Shown: piece by piece, positions 42,606 through 51,285 of the stretch
Layout of the letters: every line of letters starts with the position of its first letter
Position numbering within the stretch: position 1 is the first letter of the stretch
Source: an uncultured Atopobiaceae bacterium
GTDB lineage: Bacteria > Actinomycetota > Coriobacteriia > Coriobacteriales > Atopobiaceae
Reading direction: 5' to 3'
DNA length: 64,000 bases
NCBI GenBank assembly: GCA_910579165.1
Contig: CAJTTF010000002.1
Span: forward strand, 110,339-174,338
The notes under the pieces: model-generated
Told to the model about the DNA's origin: nothing
Database searches by the model: none
What the model saw: only the letters and a program-made list of their open reading frames with translations
Translations under genes and position numbers: made by a program

Positions 42606-43208
42606 ATGGAGCCTATCCTCATAAACAGCGCGAAAACCGCTGCTTCCAAAATGACAAATTCAAACGCTTATCCCGCTTTCCCAGAAAAGCTCGACACCAG
42701 AACTTTTAAACATAATTTAGAATTTGGTTTCATTGCTCTTATCATGGCCTGTACTTATGTGGAGACTTGTTTAAATACAATGTGCAGGGCGCTCTTCAAC
42801 AGCACTTCGGAAGACCTGCGCACAGGAAACGCAAAAGATAAAATTGAAAAGATTTTAAGCCCTAGCTCTATTCGGATAAAGGAATTAAAAGCCTCAAAAA
42901 CTTGGTCCGACTACATGATATGCCTTGATTTAAGAAATGATTTTGTTCACTACAAGTCAAATTTCTCATACGACCCTAATTCTGTTTATGGTCGAGGCTC
43001 TATCAGGAAAGGCAAGGGAGGAAAGGTAGATATAGTTAAGTTCTTTACTAGAAATAACATGGAAGAGCATATTGATAATTTGAGCAGGCTAATTCAGGAA
43101 CTCGCAGAAATTAAAGACCTGAAGATAAACGAGTCAATAAGCCCGGTTATTCCGGATGTTTCAGATAAAGCGCACGATTATATCTGCAAAACTACATCAA
43201 ATAGTTAA
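42606..43208 (+). CDS. HEPN-motif protein (candidate RNase/defence), first
   Basis: A 200-residue protein with the HEPN signature R-N-x3-H in CLDLRNDFVHYK (Arg110, His115), within a helical context (FIALIMACTYVETCLNTMC earlier, then a C-terminal helix). HEPN proteins with this motif are typically metal-independent RNases of toxin-antitoxin, Abi or CRISPR systems. I use the ATG at 42606; a GTG at 42582 is possible. Neither has a clear ribosome site. Same strand as the reverse transcriptase, with about 680 bp of decayed DNA between. Confidence 0.7.
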   Translation: MEPILINSAKTAASKMTNSNAYPAFPEKLDTRTFKHNLEFGFIALIMACTYVETCLNTMCRALFNSTSEDLRTGNAKDKIEKILSPSSIRIKELKASKTWSDYMICLDLRNDFVHYKSNFSYDPNSVYGRGSIRKGKGGKVDIVKFFTRNNMEEHIDNLSRLIQELAEIKDLKINESISPVIPDVSDKAHDYICKTTSNS

Positions 43209-43386
43209 TTTAGCCGCTCGACATTTGCCGTCAGAAACCAGGATAGCTCATTTGCGAGCCCTCCCTCCCGTTGTAATTAGTTCATTTCCGATTCGCCTAC
43301 GAGAGAATAATGCGCTCAGAGTCTATTACTAAAAAAGGTTCAATTCTATATTCAACAAGACAGAGTTTATTGATGGTCGCGTTTTA

Positions 43387-43410
43387 AAAAGTGGTGTAAG
43401 GACCACTTTT
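43387..43410. terminator. Bidirectional terminator between the two HEPN genes
   Basis: Perfect 9-bp stem AAAAGTGGT / ACCACTTTT with a six-base loop, ending in T runs on both strands. It lies between the converging genes ending at 43208 and 43483. Confidence 0.8.
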
Positions 43411-43482
43411 GTATCTTGACAAATGATGGCTTCCCGATCGTCTCTAATGTTTGTGTATCGCTTAAAATCGCATTGTTATTCG

Positions 43483-44472
43483 TTACAAACTTTCAGGACT
43501 ACAAACCACGTGCTTGAAGCACTGGTTTGTCATATTAAGTTTTTCCTTAGCATCCAAGAGTTTTTCACCCGCTTCTTTCTTCATATGCTGCAATAAAGCA
43601 ACTGATTTATCTGGAGGTTCAATAATAAAATGCGCAATATCTCTGTCATGATTCTCTTCTAGCAGAATAATGAAATATGGTAAATCACTAGTGCTAAGAA
43701 TCTTCTCATGGGATTCTTCAAGAAGTGTCTCTACACGCTCTTTGGATTCCAAGACATATGGATCAAGGCGTGATAGAAAATCCTCATATAGACTGCATAC
43801 GTTCAGATGTAAGGAACTAAGAAATTGTGCCAAGAATAGGCGAATGGGGCCTTCTTCTATATCCCGTAGAGAATCATAAATATATTCTAACTTCTCCCTG
43901 GTATCATCATTTATGCTAACAAGCTCAGCATTCAAAAGCTGAAACATATCTAAGCAGACTCGATTATGCTCGCCATCATCGTTGTGTATCGAGATAATGA
44001 GCTGACCATGTTGAGAATAATTGCGCAGAACGTAAGCTAATGCATAATGCAGGTCACCATAAAATTTTGCATGCAAGAACTCTAAAAATTCTGCAGCAAA
44101 ACTAAAGATTGCCTTTTTGCCTGCCCTCGCCTCGTGTTTGCAGTATTTTTCTACAGATTTCAAAAAATTGACAGCGCTGGAAACGCAGTTCATGACATAC
44201 CCATTTACACGTATAAGTTGGGATTGATTAGTCCCATTGTCAAGAATCCTATTAATTCTTCCATCTACATTCAAATAAAGACCATTTGCTAATTGCGAGT
44301 AATTCCAAAGATATATTTCAAACAACTGATGCAGCTCCACAATGAAGCGAGAGAGCTTCATCCAACGTACCAATTCTGGATTGTTGTTAAAATTAAAATA
44401 TTTCTTCTTCTCGAGAAAAGGTATAATCCATTCATTTCCTTTTGATAGCTTATAGGCTGTAAAGGTGTCCAT
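43483..44472 (-). CDS. HEPN-motif protein (candidate RNase/defence), second
   Basis: A 329-residue, helix-rich protein with R-N-x3-H in YVLRNYSQHGQ (Arg150, His155), the HEPN active-site pattern. It shares no obvious overall similarity with the first HEPN protein. Other conserved-looking stretches are FIVELHQLFEIYLWNYSQL and SDLPYFIILLEENHDRD. The ATG at 44470-44472 is chosen because AAGGAGA lies about ten bases upstream; an earlier ATG at 44508 precedes it. It has its own promoter inside the end of the neighbouring glycosyltransferase gene. The family is not recognised beyond the HEPN motif. Confidence 0.65.
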   Translation of the reverse strand: MDTFTAYKLSKGNEWIIPFLEKKKYFNFNNNPELVRWMKLSRFIVELHQLFEIYLWNYSQLANGLYLNVDGRINRILDNGTNQSQLIRVNGYVMNCVSSAVNFLKSVEKYCKHEARAGKKAIFSFAAEFLEFLHAKFYGDLHYALAYVLRNYSQHGQLIISIHNDDGEHNRVCLDMFQLLNAELVSINDDTREKLEYIYDSLRDIEEGPIRLFLAQFLSSLHLNVCSLYEDFLSRLDPYVLESKERVETLLEESHEKILSTSDLPYFIILLEENHDRDIAHFIIEPPDKSVALLQHMKKEAGEKLLDAKEKLNMTNQCFKHVVCSPESL

Positions 44473-44515
44473 AAACAAACGTCTCCTTTGAATGACGAAT
44501 AAGAACATGTGTTCT

Positions 44516-44544
44516 AGTATATAGCCCTGTGCCTAATTTTTCAA
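44516..44544 (-). promoter_or_regulatory. Promoter of the second HEPN gene
   Basis: Minus-strand TTGAAA (44539-44544), a 17-bp spacer, and TATACT (44516-44521): five of six matches in each box. The -35 box lies within the last codons of the upstream glycosyltransferase. Confidence 0.75.
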
Positions 44545-45504
44545 TACTATATTTGATTCCTCGCTTTTGGCGTAGAAGTGCGCGATGAGGTGAGCGATCC
44601 AGCGCGGCCAAAGCATTTCAAAAATCTGAAAATCTTCCCTCCGACGAGAGGAGTCGGCGATATTTTTCGTAGTCGCGGATTCTTCGTGAATTCTATGTCC
44701 CATCAGTGGCTTATCGATATAAAGAAAGAACCCAGGCATCTTGGCCAGCTCGACAAGTTCAAGATAATCAAGAGAATTTACAAACGTCGTATTAAAGATA
44801 GACGGACCCAAAGTGCCTTTATTGTAGGTAATAGACGGGCAGCAAATAGGATTTCCAAAGCGCAGTGTCCACAGCTTGAAAAAACGGCTTGCTTGCAGAC
44901 CCTTTAAGCGCATCCAAAAAAGAAGAATCCTTTTGATGGCAAGAATCGTGTTCTTATAAACGCGTTTCTCTCCCCTAATTTCAAAGTAATCAGTAAAGGA
45001 AATCAGCTGTTTGTCTCTGAGATTAAGATTGGAAGCGGGATTCAAATATATATCAGTCGTGGAAGCGGGATTCAAATTGGTAGTGGGCGTGTACACGGGA
45101 TTCGAATTGATAGCGTACGCAGAAGAGGGATTCGAATTGACAGCGGGAGCAAAAGCGGAAGACATTGCTTTATCAGAACAGCTTCTCCCATTAAAGACAT
45201 CAAGAACCGACCCCAGGAATTCGGGTTCGTAATAATCATCTTGATGCGCAAGAGTCACGAGCGGCGTCTTTGCTTGGTCGTAACCAAAGTTCCATTCCTC
45301 TCCAAGAGTGCCGTGATGGTCATTAATCTTTAGCGGTATATGGTATTTTTCGGCAAGACTGCAAACGTAATCGTTAGGCGTGGAAGTTGAAATGAGGACG
45401 TTGCCAAGAACAGTCTGGCCCAGAATCGACTGAATTGTTTTTTCAAGATACGGGCTCTCTTTATACGCGCAGATAACAAAAGTGTGATCTTTAGCGGTAT
45501 ACAT
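44533..45504 (-). CDS. Family 2 glycosyltransferase with a repeat insertion
   Basis: Cytoplasmic GT-A glycosyltransferase, by position adding a sugar to the surface polysaccharide. The nucleotide-sugar fold begins FVICAYKESPYLEKTIQSIL, and the metal-binding acidic motif is LAHQDDYYEPEF. Directly after this comes an insertion of about 45 residues built from a ten-residue Asn-Pro-rich repeat (NSNPSSAYAI, NSNPVYTPTT, NLNPASTTDI). Normal sequence then resumes (LISFTDYFEIRGEKRVYKN). The insert sits near the expected active-site entrance. It is 18 bp after the next glycosyltransferase gene. Confidence 0.85.
   Translation of the reverse strand: MYTAKDHTFVICAYKESPYLEKTIQSILGQTVLGNVLISTSTPNDYVCSLAEKYHIPLKINDHHGTLGEEWNFGYDQAKTPLVTLAHQDDYYEPEFLGSVLDVFNGRSCSDKAMSSAFAPAVNSNPSSAYAINSNPVYTPTTNLNPASTTDIYLNPASNLNLRDKQLISFTDYFEIRGEKRVYKNTILAIKRILLFWMRLKGLQASRFFKLWTLRFGNPICCPSITYNKGTLGPSIFNTTFVNSLDYLELVELAKMPGFFLYIDKPLMGHRIHEESATTKNIADSSRRREDFQIFEMLWPRWIAHLIAHFYAKSEESNIVLKN
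45031..45150 (-). repeat. 30-bp tandem repeat, four units, inside a glycosyltransferase
   Basis: Four exact 30-bp steps (45031, 45061, 45091, 45121), each containing GGGATTCRAAT. It is in frame and gives ten residues per unit. Confidence 0.93.
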
Positions 45505-45522
45505 GCATAGCCTATCAAACGT

Positions 45523-46578
45523 CTATCGACTTAGCTTAGGGCGGAGGAATAGCAGGCCCCAATTAAATTTACTATAAAGATTTAGAAGAAAAATGATGAA
45601 ACTGTTGTTATAGGCAGCGCTCATCCCTAGCTCCTTCTTAACGCCTCCATAATCAACATCGTTATAGCCCTTAACGCCAATTTCGGCAAACACCGCTGCT
45701 CGGGACGCCAATTTTTGGGCTTTCTTATCCGTAAATCCTAAAGATTTGGCAATGTAAAAAGTGTGATGATAGGCATCCCTGATGGAATCATCACAAACTT
45801 CTTGCCGAAGCGATACGTTATCCCCAACTGTCCTGACCGACATTTTATTAGGATAGAATGCGGTGCTCGCAATGGTGTTCATCTTTGACGAGAAAACAAA
45901 ATCAGACGAAGGATAATAATCCTCATTAAGGCCACCGGCCTCAAAATACTTTTCGCGGTTTATAAACAAGCAGCAAGAAAAGGTAAAGATGTGCTTTATG
46001 TTGTCACGCAGCGTTAGAGGTATTAGCTTATCCTTGGAAAGGTTTAAGGCGGTATCAATCGCCACATCAAGAAGGCGTCTTTTAGGTGCAACATCTTCGC
46101 GCTCTTCTTTAACAACAAAGTATGTGCCTATAAGACCGATATTTGGATCTTCGAGCTCTGTCATCGTGGAGAGGTAATCTGGCATCAAATAGTCATCGTT
46201 ATGCAGAAGGCAGAACCATTTTGTCCTACAAAGCTCGGCAGCCCTATTCCAATTTGCATATTGCCCCAAGTTCTTTTCATTGCGATAGTAAAGAAGGTTG
46301 CTATGTTCGGAGCAAAGGCGCCTCATAAGCACATCAGTCGCTTCGTCATACGGACAATCGTCAACAACAATAATTTCATACTTTCCTCGAAAGTCTTGGC
46401 TAAGGGCGCTATTTAGCGCACGCTCAAGTTTTTCAGCTCGGCGATACGTCAAAACCATTATTGAGACTTCAGGAATTTCCTTTGAAAGTGTTCCATATAC
46501 TAAATATGAAGGTATCCCCTCATGCCGAGAAAAATTCTCTGCTGTGGAATCCCATTCTTTCCAATTTGCTCTAGGCAT
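45523..46578 (-). CDS. Family 2 glycosyltransferase
   Basis: GT-A glycosyltransferase for surface polysaccharide synthesis. The fold starts VSIMVLTYRRAEKLERALNS, with EIIVVDDCPYD (nucleotide binding) and LLHNDDYLMPDY (metal-binding acidic motif), then a C-terminal helical part ending in a hydrophobic stretch near YNNSFIIFLLNLY. The ATG at 46576-46578 follows AGGAGAG and overlaps the preceding gene's stop by 8 bp; an ATG at 46608 would overlap more. 351 residues. Sugar specificity cannot be told. Confidence 0.88.
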   Translation of the reverse strand: MPRANWKEWDSTAENFSRHEGIPSYLVYGTLSKEIPEVSIMVLTYRRAEKLERALNSALSQDFRGKYEIIVVDDCPYDEATDVLMRRLCSEHSNLLYYRNEKNLGQYANWNRAAELCRTKWFCLLHNDDYLMPDYLSTMTELEDPNIGLIGTYFVVKEEREDVAPKRRLLDVAIDTALNLSKDKLIPLTLRDNIKHIFTFSCCLFINREKYFEAGGLNEDYYPSSDFVFSSKMNTIASTAFYPNKMSVRTVGDNVSLRQEVCDDSIRDAYHHTFYIAKSLGFTDKKAQKLASRAAVFAEIGVKGYNDVDYGGVKKELGMSAAYNNSFIIFLLNLYSKFNWGLLFLRPKLSR

Positions 46579-47611
46579 TATTCTCTCCTGCCAATGATGA
46601 GGCTGCAAGAAGATCCTTATTAGCGGCCTTAAGGTATCGCTTTACAGCGTACTTATGAAGAAATGCATACAGATATTTAGGGAGGATTCTATAAAGCGCT
46701 TTTTGGATTCGAAATATAAGTGATCTCTTTACCAAAACCAGGGGAACATCTTTCCAAGGTGACAAGCTTCTATAATGCTCGTACGATTCGTTCATGGGAT
46801 GAAAGCTGTGCTGCTCCCAAGGACGGCCACTCATTGCACCCATGCAATGATCGATAATCGGAGCAGCCATTGCATCCATAATTTCTTGTTGGGAATAGTA
46901 ATAAGGTTCAGCCAGATTGTATATGTAAAAGGAATTTTTAACGCCATAGAGATAGAAACCAGAATTAAAATTGAAGCGAGGACTCATCGCCTTAATGTGC
47001 GATCCAAAAAGCGTGTTAATAATATCCTGGTCAACTGTGAAGTACGCGTTTCTAACATTTCCAAGATGATGGATAACCTGCTGCTCGCAACGAAATTTAT
47101 TCCAGTTCTTCTGATTGATCCATAGCACTCCACAGTTGTAGTAACTATCCTCTAGCGAGATTCCAATGAGCTCTTTATATGAATTAGCAACACAGTCATA
47201 GCAGGCTGCGATAATGGTATCTTCATCAAATTCCAGGTCGAAGAGACCTCTCAGCGAACTGTTGATAATAGTATCTCCATCAATCTGCAGCAAAAAACCG
47301 TTCTTTGTTGGGATTTCAGAAATGCCAAACAATTTGTAGTAAGTTGTGTAACTTCCTTTATATGGATTGACCCCAAGCTCAATGAGTCGTTCTCTTATGG
47401 AAGCGGTATCAACAAATGTGAGAGAACGCTCATGTTCTCGGACAACCTCCGTCATGCGTGCTTTGTTCTCCTCTGAAATGTCATCATCAAGAACGAAAAA
47501 ATTAATCTCTGACAGTTCCTTATTATTTATGCAAAGCGACGTCATTGACACGCCAGTTTGTGGTGCGTAATTATCGTCACTTTGATATAAAACATTCAGA
47601 ATTTCATTCAT
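46571..47611 (-). CDS. Family 8 glycosyltransferase
   Basis: Retaining GT8 enzyme (galactosyl- or glucosyltransferase-like). It starts ILNVLYQSDDNYAPQTGVSM, has the DxD metal motif in LLQIDGDTIINSS, and later SYYNCGVLWINQKNW and VDQDIINTLF, all in the GT8 order. The C-terminal 60 residues are basic and hydrophobic (LIFRIQKALYRILPKYLYA), suggesting membrane association. ATGA overlap with the flippase gene upstream. 346 residues. Confidence 0.9.
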   Translation of the reverse strand: MNEILNVLYQSDDNYAPQTGVSMTSLCINNKELSEINFFVLDDDISEENKARMTEVVREHERSLTFVDTASIRERLIELGVNPYKGSYTTYYKLFGISEIPTKNGFLLQIDGDTIINSSLRGLFDLEFDEDTIIAACYDCVANSYKELIGISLEDSYYNCGVLWINQKNWNKFRCEQQVIHHLGNVRNAYFTVDQDIINTLFGSHIKAMSPRFNFNSGFYLYGVKNSFYIYNLAEPYYYSQQEIMDAMAAPIIDHCMGAMSGRPWEQHSFHPMNESYEHYRSLSPWKDVPLVLVKRSLIFRIQKALYRILPKYLYAFLHKYAVKRYLKAANKDLLAASSLAGENNA

Positions 47612-48846
47612 GAAAGAATCTTTTCTCTCTTATCCCTCTCAGCGAAGAGGTAGATAACAGCTCCAGAAAGAATGACCACCGCGTACGAAACGATTACGGT
47701 GTAGCTAATTCCATTGGCCCCTTGTTCATTTAAAAAGAAATAGACTGAGCCAAACATTACGAGCAATCCAGCAATGTTTACGATGAATACTTGTTTGAAT
47801 TTCTTGGCAATTATCAACAAATCCGAGAAAAAGGATGAAAGAGCAGCGCAACCTGTCGCGATAATTAAGGGATTCATAAGATAGAGGTAGCTTCGAACGT
47901 CCTTTTTGAACGCAAAACTAAAAAGAGGATCTCCGAAGAGTGCAAAAAAGAGAGAGAGCAGAACAACGATCACGGCGGCACCTGCAATAACCCTCAAAAT
48001 AATCCTGCGCATATAGGGGAAATCTCCTGATTCCCAATGATCAGATAGTGGTTTGATGAGTGGCGCATAAAGATAAGAAACAAGAGCCTGAATGATGACC
48101 GTAGGAGAAGCGAGAGCTGCATAAACACCTAGAGCTTCATTTCCAAATAAGAGAGCATAGAGTTGACGTGGAAAACTAACAATGAAAGTAGCAAAGAGAG
48201 TTGCGAAAAAACCAGCACTGCTCAATATGATAATGCGTCTAAGAATTGAAACATCAAAAAGAGGTTTAACGGCATCAAGTTTTCCGGATTGTACTGCATC
48301 AAAAAGAAGAGTGAAGGTAAGTGTGGTCATTAGCATTAAAAGTACTGACCACGTTAGGCTCTTAAAGACGAGCAATCCAATACAGAAGCTAATCACAACG
48401 AGGAAGCCTCTGACCATCAGCGAGATGCCTATTAGGTCAAAGCGATTATTCTTTTGGTCTACTCCGTGAAATACGTCAACAAAAGACTCCACGGCCTTGA
48501 AACCCAAGAATAGTAATACAACGAGCAAATCATTCACCACAACTGTGCAGAAAGAATATACAGTACAAAAAATGGAGGCAAGCAAAAAGGTCAGGACCCT
48601 CTGCATCACATAGTGTCCGCTCCTTGTCTTTTCAGAGGCGTCTGTGACCTGAAGAATTCGCGCACGGAAGAGCATGATAGTAGCAAAAATATTCCCAACC
48701 GCCATGGCAACCGCCAGCGTACCCGCAGCCGAATAGCTTGGAGAAAAGGTTATGACGAGAATTGTCGTAACCCAATTACAAAGGAGGTAAAAGAGAGAGG
48801 CACCAGTGTTAATTAGCATGTTCTGTTTAGTAGACATGCTTCTCAT
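47608..48846 (-). CDS. Polysaccharide flippase (Wzx-like)
   Basis: Membrane protein of the MATE/MOP type with about 12 hydrophobic segments, beginning MLINTGASLFYLLCNWVTTI, as in flippases that move lipid-linked repeat units across the membrane. LRRIIILSSAGFFATLFATF and a terminal pair follow. I use the ATG at 48844-48846 with GGGAGG eight bases upstream; ATGs at 48870 and 48888 lack such a site. 412 residues. A matching Wzy polymerase was not found in the window. Confidence 0.85.
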   Translation of the reverse strand: MRSMSTKQNMLINTGASLFYLLCNWVTTILVITFSPSYSAAGTLAVAMAVGNIFATIMLFRARILQVTDASEKTRSGHYVMQRVLTFLLASIFCTVYSFCTVVVNDLLVVLLFLGFKAVESFVDVFHGVDQKNNRFDLIGISLMVRGFLVVISFCIGLLVFKSLTWSVLLMLMTTLTFTLLFDAVQSGKLDAVKPLFDVSILRRIIILSSAGFFATLFATFIVSFPRQLYALLFGNEALGVYAALASPTVIIQALVSYLYAPLIKPLSDHWESGDFPYMRRIILRVIAGAAVIVVLLSLFFALFGDPLFSFAFKKDVRSYLYLMNPLIIATGCAALSSFFSDLLIIAKKFKQVFIVNIAGLLVMFGSVYFFLNEQGANGISYTVIVSYAVVILSGAVIYLFAERDKREKILS

Positions 48847-48941
48847 GCTATTGCCTCCCTTAATACTCATACTGTTTGATTTGCTCATTGCTTAAAGAAC
48901 TCTCACGCGAAGCCTGCGGATAATTAATACGAATATGCAAA

Positions 48942-50138
48942 CTAAACTTCTTCAAAATAGGTATCAGGATTCTCTGGATCAAAGGTTTCATTGCACCATA
49001 TTGCACAAACAGCAGGATCCTCATTAGAGGGGTTATGAAGGCTATGAGTATACCCAGGTGGTGTCTCAACCACCTGATAACGCTCGTCAGAAAGGTGGTA
49101 CTCCTTGATGGGATATTGCTCGCCATTTTCGTCTAAACCAATTTTTCGTTGCTTTATGATGGCTTTCCCCGAAAGGACAACAAACTTTTCCCATTTTGAT
49201 TGATGCCAGTGGTTACCCTTAGTGTTGTGCGGTTTTACAACATTGAGGGAAACTTGACCTCTATCGGGAGTCTTGATAAACTCAGCAAAATTGCCGCGCT
49301 CATCCTTGTTTTCTTTCAAGTCATAAATAAAATCATCTGGCGCAAGATAGCCTTCAAAGGTAGACAGAAGTTTTTTTTCAAATGAATTATCTTTGATCCT
49401 CGGTATCTGCAGGGTTTTTCTTGAGGCGTGAAATTCATTCAAAAGATGGACTATTTCGCCAAGGGTGGCTTTATAGACAGGTTTAACTTCACGGTATCCA
49501 GAATCTAGAGTTCCTTTCTGTGCGAACGACCTTAACAACTCTAAAATATCCAAAACTATATCGTCAATATATACAAGGTTCATCTCATGATTTTCATCAG
49601 AAATGGTTACGGGCAAACCGTGTGAAATGTTATGACAGAATGTTGCTACTGCGGAATTATAGTTAGGGCGACACCACTTACCAAAGACATTCGGAAAACG
49701 ATAAATGACAACGGGACGACCAGACTGTTTACCTTCTTCCAATAGGAACAATTCACTCTGGAGCTTACTATTACCATAAAGACTGTTCTGGTAGGGACCT
49801 TCAAGCGTTGCTTGAATTGAAGACGACAACAGAACAGGTGCTATATTATTATGGGCCTCAAGCAACTCTAATAAGTGCTTTGTGAAATCGCGATTTCCTT
49901 TGAGAAATTCTTCATCATTCTTTGGACGATTGATTCCAGCTAAATGCACAACCAAATCTGCTTTAGAAGTGAACTGATCCAGTTCTTCGTCGGTTGTGTC
50001 TATATCACAGGCGAAAATCGTTAAAGGGCGCAGACAAGAAAATTCTTCGCGACGGTCCTTATTATCGCGAATATTCTCCAACGCTTTAACAAGATTTTTA
50101 CCGATAAACCCCTTTGCTCCAGTAATAAGAATATTCAT
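48942..50138 (-). CDS. capF: CapF-type reductase (SDR plus cupin)
   Basis: CapF/WbjC/FnlB acts after the CapE dehydratase in UDP-L-FucNAc-type synthesis, reducing the keto sugar with NADPH. The N-terminal part is an extended SDR (ILITGAKGFIGKNLV, VVHLAGINRPKNDEEF, NSLYGNSKLQSE), and the last 120 residues form a cupin with a metal-binding cluster KGNHWHQSKWEKF. 398 residues. It starts within the capE stop (TAATG). Expected partner CapG (UDP-GlcNAc 2-epimerase-like) is not adjacent. Confidence 0.92.
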   Translation of the reverse strand: MNILITGAKGFIGKNLVKALENIRDNKDRREEFSCLRPLTIFACDIDTTDEELDQFTSKADLVVHLAGINRPKNDEEFLKGNRDFTKHLLELLEAHNNIAPVLLSSSIQATLEGPYQNSLYGNSKLQSELFLLEEGKQSGRPVVIYRFPNVFGKWCRPNYNSAVATFCHNISHGLPVTISDENHEMNLVYIDDIVLDILELLRSFAQKGTLDSGYREVKPVYKATLGEIVHLLNEFHASRKTLQIPRIKDNSFEKKLLSTFEGYLAPDDFIYDLKENKDERGNFAEFIKTPDRGQVSLNVVKPHNTKGNHWHQSKWEKFVVLSGKAIIKQRKIGLDENGEQYPIKEYHLSDERYQVVETPPGYTHSLHNPSNEDPAVCAIWCNETFDPENPDTYFEEV

Positions 50139-51178
50139 TAAGAAATCCCGTGTTCTTTCATTTTATCTTGGACATACTCAGCTGTTTTAATCTTATCAAC
50201 GGTCTCCCTGACATTGAGTATGCGGGTATTGTCACTGGTGTAAGCTTCATCTGCCATGGTCTCAACAACGCCATCAACAGAGAATTTGTCATAGTTGAGG
50301 TCTCGCGTGTCGGGGTGTACGCGATAATACTCGCCCATATCTTCTGCACGGAGACGCTCTTCTCGGGTCATTAGTGTTTCGAAGAGCTTTTCACCATGGC
50401 GAGTGCCGATAATTTTAACTTCCTCTTTGCCAAAAATTTCCTGAACAGCCTCAGCGAGATCGCCAACGGATGAAGCTGGTGCCTTCTGAATAAAGAGGTC
50501 ACCAGGATTCGCATGTGTAAATGCAAATTCAACTAGACTTACTGCTTCATCAAGATTCATTAAAAAACGAGTCATCTTGGGGTCTGTGATCGTAATAGAG
50601 TGGTTTGATTCAATTTGTTCGATAAAAAGCGGGATTACGCTACCACGAGAACACATAACATTACCGTAGCGAGTACAGCAAATAGTAGTTCTACCTGCTC
50701 CATTGCGCGCATTAGCATATATAATTTTTTCCATCATGGCCTTAGATGTTCCCATTGCGTTAATTGGATAGGCAGCTTTATCAGTTGAAAGACATACTAC
50801 TTTTTCAACGCCCTCTTCAATGGCTGCATGCAGAACATTGTCCGTACCAATCACATTGGTTTTCACTGCCTCCATGGGAAAGAACTCGCAGGAAGGCACC
50901 TGTTTAAGAGCGGCAGCATGAAAAATATAATCAACGCCCGCGATGGCATCCTTAACAGCTGTCCGATCACGTACGTCACCAATTATGAAACGGACTTTAG
51001 AGGCAATATTTACTGATTTAGCCTGAAGTTCATGGCGCATGTCGTCTTGCTTTTTTTCATCTCGAGAGAATATGCGAATTTCGCCTATGTCGGAATTCTG
51101 AAAATGCTTCAAGACCATTGAGCCAAAGCTCCCGGTTCCACCTGTAATCATAAGGGTCTTGTCTTTGAATTTGCTCAT
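50138..51178 (-). CDS. capE: UDP-GlcNAc 4,6-dehydratase/5-epimerase CapE-like
   Basis: First enzyme of the UDP-L-FucNAc/UDP-L-QuiNAc-type routes, an inverting dehydratase of the extended SDR family. Motifs are LMITGGTGSFGSMVL, FHAAALKQVPSCEFFP, VCLSTDKAAYPINAMGTSK and MMEKIIY. The ATG at 51176-51178 with AAGGAG gives 346 residues; the upstream ATG at 51220 adds a stub. It is the first gene of a leftward run to 44533, behind an extended -10 promoter. Confidence 0.93.
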   Translation of the reverse strand: MSKFKDKTLMITGGTGSFGSMVLKHFQNSDIGEIRIFSRDEKKQDDMRHELQAKSVNIASKVRFIIGDVRDRTAVKDAIAGVDYIFHAAALKQVPSCEFFPMEAVKTNVIGTDNVLHAAIEEGVEKVVCLSTDKAAYPINAMGTSKAMMEKIIYANARNGAGRTTICCTRYGNVMCSRGSVIPLFIEQIESNHSITITDPKMTRFLMNLDEAVSLVEFAFTHANPGDLFIQKAPASSVGDLAEAVQEIFGKEEVKIIGTRHGEKLFETLMTREERLRAEDMGEYYRVHPDTRDLNYDKFSVDGVVETMADEAYTSDNTRILNVRETVDKIKTAEYVQDKMKEHGIS

Positions 51179-51203
51179 GCATGCTCCTTCGTTAAACAGT
51201 TTT

Positions 51204-51212
51204 ATTATAACA
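51204..51212 (-). promoter_or_regulatory. Extended -10 promoter of the capE run
   Basis: TGTTATAAT on the minus strand, 26 bp before the capE ATG, with no good -35. It would drive capE-capF-flippase-three glycosyltransferases. Confidence 0.55.
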
Positions 51213-51285
51213 AGGATCAATGCCCTAGGGTATATTACGTCGCTCTTATGAGCTAAAATAATAGCGATTGCGTAAAGAGGTATTA

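Noticed and set aside
45031..45150. GGGATTCGAAT motifs resembling tRNA T-arms, and regular 30-bp spacing resembling CRISPR
   Set aside because: They are in-frame repeats of an open glycosyltransferase gene, with no acceptor or anticodon stems and no unique spacers.
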